DNA of 64,000 nt from Piliocolobus tephrosceles (GCF_002776525.5 NC_045441.1:84584918-84648917); one strand, 5' to 3'. Positions 36,672 to 52,905 are shown, counted from the stretch's first letter. Made by a program: numbers and translations. Notes: generated from the sequence alone by a model not told the origin.

Positions 36672-36956
36672 TTTGTTGTTGTTGTTGTTGCTTGTTTGCT
36701 TTGAGACAGAGTCTCATTCTATTGCCCAGGCTGCATTGCAATGGCATGATGGCATGATCACAGCTCACTGCAACCTCAACTTCCTGGGCTTAAGTGATCC
36801 TCCCACCTCAGCTGCCCAAATAGCTGGGACTCACAGACACATATCACCATGTCTGGCTAATTTTTTGTATTTTTTGTAAAGACAGGGTTTTGCCATGTTG
36901 CCCAGGCTGGTCTTGAACTACTGAGCTCAAGTGATCCACTTGCCTTAGCCTCCCAG
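36672..36956 (-). mobile_element. AluJ-type, 5'-truncated
   Basis: Antisense, (TTG)n tail at 36672; ends at GCCTCCCAG, lacking its own first ~40 bp. It contains an 8-bp tandem duplication (GGCATGAT). Confidence 0.82.
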
Positions 36957-38845
36957 TCTAAAGTTCTTTCTTTTATCATTTCCTTTCTGCTTAACGAATG
37001 TTCTTTGATCATTAATTGAGGGTAAGTCTGCTGGCAACAAATTTCCTTAGTTGTCTTTCCTGTGAGAAGGTCTTAATGTTTCCTTCATCGCTGAAGAATA
37101 ATTCTGCTGTGTTGACAGTTATCTTTCAGCACTTGAAATATGTTGTACCACTTCCTCCTGGCCTCCATGGTTTCTGATCAGAAATCTACTGTCATTCAAA
37201 TTGTTGTAGGCAAGTAGTCATTTTTCTCTATTTGTAACATTTTTTCTTTGTCTTTATTTATTGGTTTAATTATCATGCCTTTGGCATGAATGTCTTTGAA
37301 TTTTTCCTATTTGTGGTTTGCTCTGTTTCTTGAATCTATATGCTTATGTCTCTTGCTAACTCTGGGTAAGTTTCAGCTGTTATGTGAGTACTTTTTCAGT
37401 CACACCTTCTTTCTTCTCTCCTTCAAGAATTCTGACAGGTGTCACCTTTTGTTATTGTCCCACAGGTCCTTGAGGCTCTGTTCATTTTTTAACAAGTCTA
37501 ATTTCTCTCTGTTGTTCAGATTAGGAAATTTCTGTTGTTCTGTCTTTCAGTTCACTGGTTCTTTCCTCTGTAATTCCCATTTTCCTGTTGGGTCCATCCA
37601 CTGAACTTTTTCAGTTTCATATTTTTTCAGCACCAAATTTCCATTTTGGTCTTCTTTATATCTGCCATTTCTTTGCTGTAGATTTCTACTTTTTCATTTG
37701 TTTCTCACATGTATTACTCAAAGCATTTTAATCATGGATACTTTAAAATCTTTGTCAGCGATTCTAACACCTCTGTCATCTCAGTGTTGACATCTATTGA
37801 CTATCTTTTATTACGCAATCTGAGATCTTCCTGGTTCTTGGTATGACAAGTGAGTTTTGATGGAAAGCTGGACATGTTCATATTATGTTATGAGACTCTG
37901 GATCTTACTTAAACCTTCTGTTTTAACTAGCTTTTTGTGACACTGTTCCCACAGAGGAAGGTGGGAGGGGAGCACTGCTTCATTACTGCCAAGTGGAGGA
38001 TGAAGTTCAAGTTTCCCAATGGGATTCCACTGATACCAATAAGGGCATCCTCATTACTACTGTGTGGGAGTTGGAGTCCAGGCTTCCCACATGGTTTCCA
38101 CTGGCATAGTACTTGGGGTGGTCCCCTTAGCACTGGGTAACAGTGAAAGACATAACTCTCTAACAGGCCTCTTCTGACCCTACCCCAGTATGGCCAGAAA
38201 CCGGCACATTACTTTTGGATGATGATGACAGCCTAGGCTCCCCAGTGTGGTGTTCCATCAACATGGTGGGAAGGGGGGTGCTGGGGAAGAGAGAGAGAGT
38301 TTTTGACCAGCCAAGAGGGAAGAAATCTTATCTCTCTGGCCTTCTCTGATATCACCCTAATGGTGGTACTGGGACACTTTGTTATCGCCTCAGGAGGGCA
38401 GAATTCTAAGCTTCCCATTCGGCCTTTTTTAAGAGTAGGTGGTACTACAGTTTTTTTGTGATGTATAAAGTAGAGCAGATACTGCTGGAAAGTTTTTTGT
38501 CTTGCTAGGCTGTTCTTTCTCTGGTCCTTTGGCTAGAGAGAATAGTATCTTGCTGAGAGGTTTTCATTGTTGTTGTTTTTTTCCCTTTGCCTGTTGCAAT
38601 TTGCAGGTTCCTGGCTTATCCAACACCTAGTCTGGGACATATGAGGCAAAAAGTAAATCCAGGCAACCCACTAATGTGTCATTCCTAAGGTCCTAGTTCC
38701 TAAGGTCCTTCTTCTACTCTCTACCTTTCAGAGTTTTCTTATGTTTGTTTTACGCATAATAGCCAGGATTTATTATTGTACTTTGTGAGAGAAACAGGGG
38801 AAAGTATGTCATGTTCATCTTCCCAGAGGTAGAAGTCTTCCTAAA
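36957..38845 (-). mobile_element. L1M 5' region (5' UTR plus ORF1), antisense
   Basis: Plus-strand words GGTTTCTGATCAGAAATCTACTG, CCACAGGTCCTTGAGGCTCTG, CTTCCTGGTTCTTGGTATGA and GTGGGAGGGGAGCACTGC come in the order of an L1M 5' part read backwards. It overlaps the type of sequence seen at 30706-31230, so it is a separate copy. Confidence 0.65.
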
Positions 38846-38894
38846 TTGCATTACTCCCCACCCCCCCACCCATTTGATATGATAGAAGCTATGA

Positions 38895-38999
38895 ATGAGA
38901 ACAGGGATTTTTGTTTAATTCCCTATTGCATGCCTAGCACTTACAACAGTGGTAGGCATACAGTAGATACTTAATCAATATAGTTGAATAAAGAAATGA
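38895..38999 (+). repeat. Old L2/MIR-type 3' fragment
   Basis: GCCTAGCACTTACAACAGTG, GGCATACAGTAGATACTTAAT and TGAATAAAGAAATGAA match the usual L2 3' end. Confidence 0.55.
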
Positions 39000-39589
39000 A
39001 AAAATTCATTTACAGTTGACCCATTACATTATATTTTTGAATGAGTAACTTGAAATTTAAGTAGCTTAGGGATGGATAAATAAGTTTAGAAGAAAAATAG
39101 TGGTGAAGTATAATACAACTGACAAGTTAAAAAATAAATCAATTTATTTTCTTCTATAAATGAAATTAAATAACTAGGTTTTTTTAAAAAACTATCAATT
39201 AACTCTATCAACTTACACTAAATCTAACTTTGTTTTGGAAAATAAGTATCCTCTAACTTCTTTCTCTTCTTTATTCTAATTTTCCTCATCCCCTTTTCTC
39301 TTCCATTGCTTTCTCTTTCTTCTCCTACTATCATTTTTTCTCAAGTGTCCACAATAAACCTTGATATTTTCTCTTTTCCTAAATATGTTCCCCTTTTTCA
39401 GTCACCCTGGGTAATGACCACATCCAGACTGGAATCTCTGCATCGTTCTAGTGCTCAGCTTTCTCCTACCCACAACCAATCAATCCCTGAGATTTATTAA
39501 TACTACTAATGCATACTGTATTTCTAGCTTCACTGGTTAGTCTCTTCTTTCTTCTTTTTTCTTTGAATAAGCTTATAACTGTATTAATT
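39000..39589. other. AT-rich intron, nothing recognised
   Basis: Pyrimidine-rich near 39240-39310; no repeat family recognised. Confidence 0.45.
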
Positions 39590-41860
39590 TTTTTTAAAAA
39601 TTATTTTAAAATTTTTAAATTGACAAATATAAATTGTATATATGATGTACATGTTTTGAAATTTGTATACATTGTGGAATGGCTAAATTGTACTAATTAA
39701 CAAATTAACATATGTATTACCTCACTTTCTTGGTCCATTTTTGTATTGCTATAACAATACCTGAAACTGGGTCATTTATAGCGAACTGAAATTTATTTCT
39801 CATAGTGCTAGAGGCTGGGAAGTCCAAGATCAAAGCATCAGCAGATTTGGGGTCTAGTGAGGGTCCTGTCTCTGCTTCCAAGGCGGTACCTTGAACACTG
39901 CATCCTCTAGAGTGAAGGAATGTTGTGTCTCCAAATGGCAGAAAGCAAAATGGCAAAAAAGGACAAACTCCTTCTGTCAAGTTCTTTTATAAAGGTATTA
40001 ATCCATTCATGAGGGCTCTGCCCTTATGAGCTAAGAACACCTCCCAAAAAGCCCCACTTCCCAACACTGTTGGACAGGGTGTTAAGTTTCCAGCACATGA
40101 ATTTGAGGGGACACATTTAAACCACAGCCCTCACGTACTTATCATTTTTTGGTGAGAACACTGAAAATATACTCTTTTAGGAATTTTCAAATATCCAATA
40201 CACTTTAACCATAGTCACCATTTTGTACAATAGATCTCTTGAACTTATTCCTATTTCACTGAATTTTTATATCCTTTAACCAACATCTCTCTGATCCGTT
40301 TCCTTCCAACACATGGTAACCACCATTCTACTCTCTACTTTTATGAGTTCAACTTTTTTAGATGCCATATATAAGGAAGTCATGCAGTATTTGTCTTTAT
40401 GTATCTGGTTTATTTCACTCAACATAATGTCTTCTGGGTCATCCATGTTGTCACAAATGGCAGGATTTTCTTCCTCTTAAAAGCTGAAGAGCATTCCATT
40501 GTTTATATATGCAACCTTTCTTTCTTTTTTTTTTTAATCAACTCATCAGTAGACGGACAATTAGGTTGAGTCCTTATTTTGGCTAGTGTGAATAATCCTT
40601 CAATGAACAGGGAAGTAGAGATAACTCTTTGAGACAATGATTTCACTTCCTTGGCTATGTACCTAGAAGTGGGATTGCTGGTTTACATGGTGGTTCTATT
40701 TTTATTTTTATTTACTCTAATCACATAGAAGACTAATGGCAGTTCTATTTTTAATTTTTTGAGGAATCTCCAGAATGTTTTCTGTAATGGCTGTTCTAAA
40801 TTTACATTCCTACTGCAAGGGTTCCCTTTTCTCCGCAACTTCTCCAGCACTTGTTATCCTTCGGCTGTTTGATAATATGCATTCTAACGGGTATGAGGGG
40901 ATATCTCACTATGGTTTTAATTTTCATTTATTTGCTGTATAGTGATTTTGAGCACCTTTTCATATACCTGTTGGCCATTTGCATGTCTTATTGTGGGAAT
41001 GCCTATTCAGGTTCTTTGCCTAAATCAGGCTATTTATTTTCTTATTATTGATTTGTTTGAGTTCCTCATATATTTTGGATATTAGCCCCTTATCTGGTGT
41101 GTGGTTTTTAAATATTTCTTCCCTTTTTGTAAACTGTCTCTTTACTCTGATGATGTAATTTAGTTTTATGTAATTCCACTTGTTTATTTTCCTTTAGTCG
41201 CCTGTGCTTGTGGTGTCAAATCCAAAAATGTCATCACCCAGACCAATGTCATGGAGTTTTTTCCCTATGTTTTCTTCTAGTAACTTTACAGTTGTAGTAG
41301 GTAGATCTTACATTTAAGTCTTTAATGCATTTTGAGTTGATTTTCTTCTATGGTGTGAAGGGTCTAATTTCATTCTTCTACATGTGGCTAACCAGTTGTC
41401 TCAACACCATTTATTAAAGAGACTGTCCTTTCCCTAGTGTGTGTTTTGGCATTTTTGTTGAAAATTAATAGACCATAAATGCATGGATTTATTTGTAGGT
41501 TCTCTATTCTAGTCTATTAGTTTATTTGTCTGTTTTTATGCTAGCAACATCCTGTTTTAACTAATACAGCTTTGCAGTATATTTTGAAGTCAAGTATTTT
41601 GATGCCTCCAGTTTTGTTCTTTTTGCTCAAGATTGCTTTGGTTATTCAGGGTCTTTTGTGGTTCCATATGAATTTTCAGGACTGTCTTTATTTTTCTGTG
41701 AAAAATGACCCTGAAATTTTGATAGAGATTTCAGTGAACATGTAGATTATTTTGGGTAGATTGTTAATACAAGCATTTTAACAATATTAATTTTTTAATC
41801 TATGAACACATATATCTTTCCACTTATTTGTATTTTTATCTCTGAAGGGGATGAAGGAAA
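39590..41860 (-). mobile_element. L1MA/MB-type 3' part, antisense, split by an LTR
   Basis: 3' UTR words (ATATGTATTACCTCAC, then GTACTTATCATTTTTTGG) are separated by an LTR at 39726-40129. The ORF2 part then runs antisense to 41860 (CACCATTTATTAAAGAGACTG, GATGCCTCCAGTTTTGTTC). 5'-truncated and broken. Confidence 0.75.
39726..40129 (-). mobile_element. MaLR solo LTR in an L1 3' UTR
   Basis: Antisense MaLR-type LTR (TCTTGGTCCATTTTTGTATTGC, GAAACTGGGTCATTTATA, GAGGGGACACATTTAAACCAC). Perfect 5-bp duplications CTCAC at 39721-39725 and 40130-40134. Confidence 0.78.
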
Positions 41861-45145
<3,285 letters not shown>

Positions 45146-45322
45146 TTTAGGTAGAGTTGATTAATTCCCTAAGTATGAAAAAAATGGGAGGAAGGCAATT
45201 TGGGGAAAACTTGTAAAAATATTTTATAAGAATATAACTTCTGAAAAACCCCATTTATTCAAATTTATTCTGTAAATGGAAATGTTTACAGAAAGAGGAG
45301 TCTTTTATTGATATATTTCCTA

Positions 45323-45682
45323 TCTCCTCTGGTGAGAATGTTTGTGTACTCCCAAAATTCATATGTTGATACCTAATCCCCAGAGCAATAGTATTAAGGG
45401 TTAGAGCCTTTGAGAAGTGGTTAATGAGGGCAGAGCTTTCATGTACAGAATTAGTACTCTTATAAAAGAGGCCTGAGGGAGCTTGTTTGCCTCTTCTGCC
45501 ATGTAAGGACACACAGAAGGTGTCATCTATGAGGAATGGGCTCTCACCAGACCCTCAATCTGATGGCGCCCCAATCTTGGCCTTCCCAGCCTGCAGAACT
45601 GTGAGCAATAAATTTCTGTTGTTTATAAATCACCTGGTTTAAGGTAATTTGTTAAAGCAGCCTGAAAGGACTAAGAGAGTAT
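45323..45682 (+). mobile_element. MaLR LTR, MLT1-type
   Basis: GAATGTTTGTGTACTCCC, AAAATTCATATGTTGATACC, AAAGAGGCCTGAGGGAGC, GCCATGTAAGGACACA, CCAGCCTGCAGAACTGTGAG and AATAAATTTCTGTTGTTTAT follow MLT1. It lies 200 bp upstream of the exon in gene terms, opposite in direction to RUNDC3B. Confidence 0.8.
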
Positions 45683-45880
45683 CTATTGACAAAACTAAGA
45701 TTTAGAAATAGCTAATTGTCCCCATTGAAAACAAAATGTGACCTAACTAAATTAACTCCAAAATACTCAAAAACAATACTACTTGTAAGGAATTTGAGCT
45801 GCAGACTCAAATGTTTTTGAGAGTTTCTGAGCACAAAACAGAATAAAATAGAAAGTGAGTATTAATGAGAAGAATACATC

Positions 45881-46243
45881 TATATTAGTCTGTTCTCACA
45901 TTGCCAATAAAGACTTACCCAAGACTGAGTAATTTATAAAGGAAAGAGATTTAATTGACTCACAGTTCCACATGGCTGGGAGGCCTCACAATCATGGTGG
46001 AAGATGAAGGAAGAATAAAGGGTTGTCTTATATGGCAGCAGGCAAGAAAGCATGTGTAGGGGAACTCCCCTTTATAAAACTATCAAATCTCGTGAGACTT
46101 ATTCACTACCCCAAGAACAGCATGGGAAAGGCCCGCCCCCATGACTCAATTACCTACCACTGGGTCCCTCCCATGACACATGGGAATTATGGGAGCTACA
46201 ATTCAAGATGAGATTTGGATGGGGTCACAGACAAACCATTTCA
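45881..46243 (-). mobile_element. MST-type MaLR solo LTR
   Basis: Antisense LTR from TATATTAGTCTGTTCTCACA to GACAAACCATTTCA, with perfect 5-bp duplications ACATC at 45876-45880 and 46244-46248. About 363 bp. It has the same direction as RUNDC3B. Frames starting at 46023 and 46180 are LTR sequence. Confidence 0.88.
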
Positions 46244-46329
46244 ACATCCAAAGTTTTTATGAGCTTATAAATAGCAAAACCTGCAAATCTGTAAAGTGTA
46301 CTATATTTTTCCTTATCAGAATGTTCTTT

Positions 46330-46620
46330 GTCTGTATTTTTGACTGTCAAAAATCAATGTATTTTCCAAGTCTCAACTCAAATGTCATCTTCTCAATGGA
46401 GAATTATCCACCTGCATATTTCTAGCACAAACTAATTATTTATTTCCCTTAAGAGACAATTAGGATTTATCTTACTGCTATCATTTGTTTCCCATCTTTA
46501 TCTTATTAGAACACAATTCCTTCAGGCAGAAACATGCTTTCTGAACTATGTATCTCCCTCAGCACCTAGGACAATGCTTTGAACATTGTACTCAGTAGGT
46601 ACCTGTTGATTTATTTGTAA
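46330..46620 (+). repeat. Old L2 3'-end fragment
   Basis: CTCAACTCAAATGTCATCTTCTC, ATTCCTTCAGGCAGAAAC and CAGCACCTAGGACAATGC then GTAGGTACCTGTTGATTTAT are in L2 order. Confidence 0.6.
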
Positions 46621-46669
46621 GCTCTATTTTGAAAGAATAGCAAAGAAATGTTTAAACGTCCTATCACGG

Positions 46670-46805
46670 CAAGACCCAATATATAGTTTATGAGTTTTAA
46701 CATGTGTAGATTCATATAATCACCATCAAAATCAGGATACAAAATAGTCCTGTCACCTCAAACAACTCCCTCATGCTCTTTACAGTCATATCCTATAAAG
46801 GATGG
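46670..46805 (-). repeat. Old L1ME-type 3' UTR fragment
   Basis: ACATGTGTAGATTCATATAATCACCATC and CCTGTCACCTCAAACAACTCCC match the antisense L1ME 3' UTR. Short and diverged. Confidence 0.5.
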
Positions 46806-47549
46806 TATATGAGAGCCTAAGACAGTGAGGAATCAAGATGATAAGGGGAGCTGTTAAATGATTAGAAACAAAAACTATAAAGAAGATAAAAGAGTACAAG
46901 CTTTTTTTCAGGTTTTACTCTTGATAGTTATGCTATTCAATCAGGACAGAAAATATAGGAGACAGGTATAAAGGGAAATATAGAAAGATTTGGGTTGTAT
47001 CTAGTATTTACCATACTAGAAATTGAACTAAAAGATTTTAAATACAGGCAGTCCTCACTTAGCACAGCAGTAGAGGACCATAACAATAACTCTGCAAGTT
47101 GAAACCATGCAAAATCATCTTTATAATTAAAAATTATAATTTTCCTGTGGCCTTTATAAATTTTTGTCAAAACATTAAAAACTTTCTTAGCAACCAGTTG
47201 TATAGGGAAATGAAAAATAGTAAAACAGATTTATTTAGTACACTGTACTTTAAAACATTAGAAACATTGAGAATTCAAGTGTTTTACTTCTTTGTAACAA
47301 ACGTATGAAGAGTAGTCTGAACAGTGCTTGCCTCATTCTTCTCATTTAGTGTAACTTAAGATACAGCGTAAGCCTCTTTTTCTGTCTTTTTGCAAACTGC
47401 CATATTTCTCAAACTAGCTTCCAATATGTTTTCCTTTACACTTTCAATGCTGCGAAATACCTCTGAGAAGCCCTTTAATGTGAAGTGTTCTGTCGGCGTC
47501 ACTTCCTCTGGGACATTTTCATCCTTTCTGTTGCAACCACTTTCTTCAT

Positions 47550-47848
47550 TTTTTTTTTAAATTATATTTTATGTCCTAGGGTACATGGGCACAATGTGCA
47601 GGTCTGGTACATATGTATACATGTGCCATGTTGGTGTGCTGCAACTATTAACTCATCATTTACATTAGGTGTATCTCCTAATGCTACCCCTCCCCCCTCC
47701 CCCCACCCCACAACAGGCCCTGGTGTGTGATGCTCCCCTTCCTGCGTCCAAGTGTTCTCATTGTTCAATTCCCACCTATGAGTGAGAACGTGCGGTGTTT
47801 GGTTTTCTGTTCTTGCGATAGTTTCCAGCTGCATCCATGTCCCTACAA
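47550..47848 (-). mobile_element. 5'-truncated L1PA 3' end
   Basis: Antisense L1 3' UTR and end of ORF2 (GTGCAGGTCTGGTACATATG, GCATCCATGTCCCTACA) nested in the DNA transposon. It has a ~17-bp internal loss in the block GATAGTTT/CCAGCTGC relative to the L1 at 6240. Confidence 0.85.
47687..47709 (-). other. G-rich tract of the L1 3' UTR (possible G-quadruplex)
   Basis: Four G-runs of 4-6 on the minus strand. Confidence 0.7.
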
Positions 47849-48025
47849 TATTCAACATTCTTTCCTCATTTTTATATCAACATTTGCCTCCACTAAGTTC
47901 CCTTGGCTGTATATGTAGATTTTCTTAAATAGGAGAAATGTGCAAATTCCCATGATCAATAATTTATTCTGTAACTCCCTTTATATTCATGCAAATCTCA
48001 CTTTAAGCATTATCATTTTCCATTT

Positions 48026-48318
48026 TTTTTTTCTTTGAGACGGAGTCTCAATCTGTTGCCCAGGCTGGAGTGCAATGCTGCGATCTCAGCTCACTATAAG
48101 CTCCGCCTCACCAGTTCACACCATTCTCCTGCCTCAGCCTCCTAAGTAGCTGGCACTACACGTGCCCACCACCAAGCCCGGCTAATTTTTTGTATTTTTT
48201 TAGTAGAGCCGGGGTTTCACCATGTTAGCCAGGATGGTCCTGATCTCCTAACCTCGTGATCTGCCCGCCTTGACCTCCCAAAGTGCTGGGATTACAGGCA
48301 TAAGCCACCACACCCAGC
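48026..48318 (-). mobile_element. AluY/AluSc-like dimer
   Basis: Antisense, full length. Perfect 15-bp duplications TATCATTTTCCATTT at 48011-48025 and 48319-48333. Nested in the DNA transposon. Confidence 0.88.
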
Positions 48319-48644
48319 TATCATTTTCCATTTATTTTCTGTACTTTCATCTCTGCAAGTTGGCCAATTCACCGTTTTTGATTATCCATTTTCAGATGCA
48401 TAGGGACCAATCCTAGACAGACTTTGAAAGAAGTTATATTACTGGTGTCTGATTATGATGTGTATTTGTTAGTTACATAGTAGTTTGTGGACTAAAGAGC
48501 CAGTGGCAAAATGTGTATTTTATGCAACTACTCACAGCTGAGTTACAGTGGTAATTCAAATTGAAACCATGTTACTAGGTAAGATTGATGTTACTTAACT
48601 AAATTATGAAATACTGGAACCATGCAAAGTAAGAACTGCCTGTA

Positions 48645-50837
48645 TTTATTTACTAATTACAAACAAAATAAATTCATTACATGCTGCATAAAAATTTTTA
48701 TGAAAACTGCATTTTCCAAAAGAAAAACATAGCAAGAATAGCACTGTTTACATGTTTGCAAATATCTTTAATGTGTTTAATATAAGACAATTAGATTATA
48801 TTACTACTTTTTTATTCAAGCTATTAGAATAGCACACATTATGTAGCATCTGGAAAACTCCAGCATACACTTGTTAGAAAATGGGAATTTTTAATAAAAA
48901 AGACAAAGAAAATGACAATAATAACAACAACAACAAAAGAGAATGGGAATTTTAAAAGGCAAATAATGTCTTAGAATAGTTAAGAAAGTAATTTTGACCT
49001 TGTGGACCTCTGAAAGCATCCGGGTCCAGAAGTGCACTTTCAGAAATGCCACCCTATGGCATTCTTGGTGTGTAATGAAATAACTCTCCTATGAAACTCG
49101 AATGATACAAATTATACACCATTATATATATTTGGGATAATTGAGAATATAATCACTCAAATAATTTTCAGTCTTCTTTGGTTCAGATGAATAATCCTGA
49201 TTGAGAAATGCTGAGACAGATTAATGTTCGACTACACAGTATTATCTACAACAGCAACTGGAGATCAATGGAGTAAATTATCATGCAATAACGAGAAACA
49301 ACATATAGGAAGTAACACTGATAAAATTAGTTTCTTGTACCTAAAGGATAGTCAAGTTAGATAATGCCTGATGTAACGCATACTAAATGGATAGAAACAA
49401 AAAGATAAAGAGAAACTAGATTTAAAAGGGACTTTAAAACTTTTATTTCCTTTGTCCATCTCAGTGACAATACGAGAATAATGCTGCCAATCCTTGGCAA
49501 ACTTTTAATAAGAATAATCAGTACAATGTGTAGGAAAAGGAAATGAGAAATGTTTCTAAAATGAATAAATAAAAAGCACACAATCTCCACCTCCACCTTT
49601 GACCTGAATAGGAGGAAATTTCTGAATGCTTTTCTCTAATCTTCATTCAGTAGAATGGAATAAGAAAGTTAACTCTGCAACCAGATTGCTCAAGGAAGGA
49701 ATAACCTACTGCTTGTAAAAATTAGCCATTTAAGATAGTAATGCACCTCCATAAAATAAACAGAAATTTATATTTGAAAACAAAATTAACAAAGTACTTA
49801 ATTCATCAAAGATAAAAATCTAGGTTAGAACTCAATTTCCACCTTTAACAGTCGGGTAAGATTTTAGTCACTACTGTTCTCCAGGAATAACACTAAATTA
49901 CCTAACAAACTATTTACTTTGTAAAATGCAGAGGGAACAAAAAGCCATGGTTATTACTGCATATATTTTCATATCAAGAGACATATATGGATCAATCAGT
50001 GGTTAACAAAATGCACAAATAGTTTTCTATGTTACCAGGTTACATTCTTACAGAAGATACTATCTGTGTCATAAAAACATAAAATGTCAAATATCAGAGC
50101 ACTACATTACTTTAAACTCAACAGCTAACTAAAAACTAAAACAAAAGCAAAGTCCAAATATCCCAAAGCATATCCTTAGACACAATTTCTATGATTTTCA
50201 AGCAGAAAGATATTTAAGGGTGAGAAAGCATTACAAAAATTTCTACTATATCAAAGTCAGTAATGAAGAAAAATAATGTTCTCCAGCTTTGCTTCATCAT
50301 TCACATCCTGCTCTCCTCCCTCCAACACAACCCAGAACTTCAGAATGCATATCAATCCCTTAGAGTCTATGCTTCACTTTCAGCTAACCGACTCTTCCCA
50401 CTCAATACTCACTTCTCTAAAATCATATAGCTAGTCATGAGTATATGCGAGAGTAATGAGGATCTGTCCTCCACAACACAGTAACTAAGATGTGCTATAA
50501 AAATCAAACCTGTAAAAAGAATTTTAATGTATCTAAGAAATATCACACAGATGCTGAGCTATTTCCTGATAATGATGACATTAATATTAGTCATCTGTTT
50601 CCTAAAATGGAATGATTTTTGAATCATGAAATGACAATTTGATGAATGTCTAAAAATATCAAATGAAGTCTAAGTAACAGCTTTTACATAAAAATTAAAA
50701 ATCAAAAGTTTACATAAAAGAGACTTACAATTAAGATTTTGAAATGCAGTTTTTGAAAAGTCTCTATTTAAAAAGATTCTCTTTCCCACCTTCAAAGTCC
50801 AAGGAAATTTTTGTTAGCTTAGAAATAAGAAAGAATG
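48645..50837. other. Intronic sequence, nothing recognised
   Basis: AT-rich, no repeat family named. A chance 79-codon minus-strand frame (49357-49596) has no resemblance to a known protein. Confidence 0.5.
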
Positions 50838-51133
50838 GGCCGGGTATGGTGGCTCAAGCCTGCAATCCCTGCACTTTGGGAGGCTGAGGCAGGTGAATAA
50901 CCTGAGGTCAAGAGTTCAAGACCTGCCTGGCCAACACAATGAAACTCCGTCTCTACCAAAAATACAAAAAATTAGCTGGGTGTGGTGGTGCATGCCAGTA
51001 ATTCCAGATACTCAGGTGGCTGAGGTAGGAGAATCACTTGAATCCAGGAGGTGGAGGTTGCAGTGAGCCGAGATCGTGCCACTGCTCTCCGGCCTGAGCA
51101 ACAAGAGCAAAACTCCGTCTCAAACAAACAACA
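50838..51133 (+). mobile_element. AluS-type dimer
   Basis: GGCCGGGTATGGTGGCTCAA to an A-rich tail with CAAACAAACAAC; AAGAATG flanks both ends. Confidence 0.88.
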
Positions 51134-52056
51134 AAAAAAGAATGATTGTGACTAAAACTTTAAAACCTAAAAAAGCATGAACTACCTTTTTCCCTTTGTC
51201 AACATAGCAAGAGAAATGAGAGAGTTACCAAAACTGTTTAAAACATATTAATTACATCCACATTACATTAATTCCTTCCATAGTTCATAGATTTGTAACA
51301 TAATTATAATTAAAAATAATTCAAAAATTTTAAATGTGAGGATAAATCAAAAATAATTTTCTTAAATGTCTATAGTTTTTATTAGAAATTATTTTTACAG
51401 GGAAAATTCATCTTTAATATTTAATGTTCTGCATTAATAATATATATATATCCATATATACACAGAGAGAATAAGTAGGAAAAAATTATATTCCTATCCC
51501 TTTACGACAAGCATATATTATTTGGCCATTTATCAAATATGCTTCAGAAAAAAATAAATGTTCAAATAAAATAGACTTTCTTATTATACCATGCTATATC
51601 CCTTTACATGCAATTATATCTGAAGATAACTAATGTACATGAAAACATCTAGAATCATCACATTTCAAAACTTAAAAGGGCTCACAAAGGTTAAAGTCAT
51701 TAATAAGAGTGATGTTTTTAATAGAATGTAAGTATCCAAAATAGGAGACAGAGAACTCTCCACTATTTCAAACCAAATTTACAATATTCCTTATTATATG
51801 CCATTGCTTTTAGTAGTCTCTAACAGAGGGGTGAGGTAATTATCCTCTGCCATTAAAATAACAGTCAGCATCGATGATCAACAAGAAGATGGCTTCCAAG
51901 AGATATGACACGATCCACACCAAACATAATATAAGCAGTGACTATAGGTGATAATAAGCACAATACTCAAGACATAACTGTTCACTGGAAGACCTATTTG
52001 CTCTCTTATATTTTACATCACAAACACAAAAGAATGTTTCGGAATGAACAATTTGC
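51134..52056. other. Intronic sequence, nothing recognised
   Basis: AT-rich with an AT dinucleotide tract near 51437-51460. Confidence 0.45.
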
Positions 52057-52350
52057 AGGTCTGGGCACGGTGGCTCATGCCTGTAATCCCAACACTTTGG
52101 GAGGCCAAGGCAGGTGGATCATCTGAGATCAGAAGTTTGAGACCAGCCTGGCCAACATAGTGAAATCCCATTTCTACTAAAAATACAAAAGTTAGGCAGG
52201 TGTGGTGGTGCACACTTGTAGTACCAGCTACTCAGGAGGCTGAGGCAGGAGAATCACTTAAACCTGGGAAGAAGAGATCGCAGTGAGCCGAGATGGTGCC
52301 AACTGCATTTCAGCCTGGGTGAAAGAACGGAAACAAAGAAACAAACCAAA
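52057..52350 (+). mobile_element. AluS-type dimer
   Basis: GGTCTGGGCACGGTGGCTCATG to a degenerate tail AAACAAAGAAACAAACC. Confidence 0.87.
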
Positions 52351-52400
52351 AAAGTAATTTCCCTTCTTTTTTCAAATATTATGAAATTTACAAATTCTCA

Positions 52401-52716
52401 GCCGGGCATGGTGGCTCACGCCTGTAATCCTAGCACTTTGGGAGGCTGAGGCAGGCAGATTGCCTGAGCTCAGGAGTTTGAGACTAGCCTGGGAAACATG
52501 GTGAAACCCTGTCTCTACTAAAATACAAAAAAAAAAAAAAAAAAATTAGCTGGGCATGGTGGCATGCACCTGTAGTCCCAGCTACCAGGGAGGCTGAGGC
52601 AGGAAAATTGCTTGAACCTGGGAGGCAGAGGTTGCAGTGAGCCCAGATCATACCACTGCACTCCAGCCTGGCAACAGAGCGAGACTCCCTGCCCCCCACC
52701 CACAAAAAAAAAAAAG
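52401..52716 (+). mobile_element. AluS-type dimer with expanded middle A tract
   Basis: GCCGGGCATGGTGGCTCACG to a tail ending AAAAAAAAAAAAG. The A-rich linker after ACTAAAATAC is 20 A long, against about 5-6 normally. AATTCTC occurs on both sides. Confidence 0.88.
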
Positions 52717-52822
52717 AATTCTCAAACATCATGTGTATTTTCCTCTTTATTTTCTAATATAATTTTAATCTATTTAAAATATTTTATAATGAGAAAAAAT
52801 ACCTTTCACATATCCTTTAAGA

Positions 52823-52905
52823 AGAGGTCTACAGACTGTTGTCCACAAGCCTAAAGCAACTAGTTGCATGTTTTTGTGAATAAACTTTTATTGGAACCAA
52901 AAAAA
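52823..52905 (-). repeat. hAT-type DNA transposon fragment (tentative)
   Basis: GTCTACAGACTGTTGTCCAC and TTTTTGTGAATAAACTTTTATTGGAACC resemble a common hAT-family end (CTGCAAACTATGGCCC, GTAAATAAAGTTTTATTGGAAC). Confidence 0.4.

Larger units (their letters stand above)
47045..48642. mobile_element. DNA transposon with terminal inverted repeats and TA duplications
   Basis: Left end CAGGCAGTCCTCACTTAGCA; right end, read in reverse, CAGGCAGTTCTTACTTTGCA (about 18 of 22 bases agree). TA flanks both ends (47043-47044, 48643-48644), as for TC1/mariner including Tigger elements. Without its nested L1 and Alu it is about 0.99 kb. I see no transposase frame. The exact family is not recognised. Confidence 0.75.

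Noticed and set aside
37290..37604. 104-codon plus-strand frame
   Set aside because: Antisense of an L1M 5' region; T-rich, no known domain.
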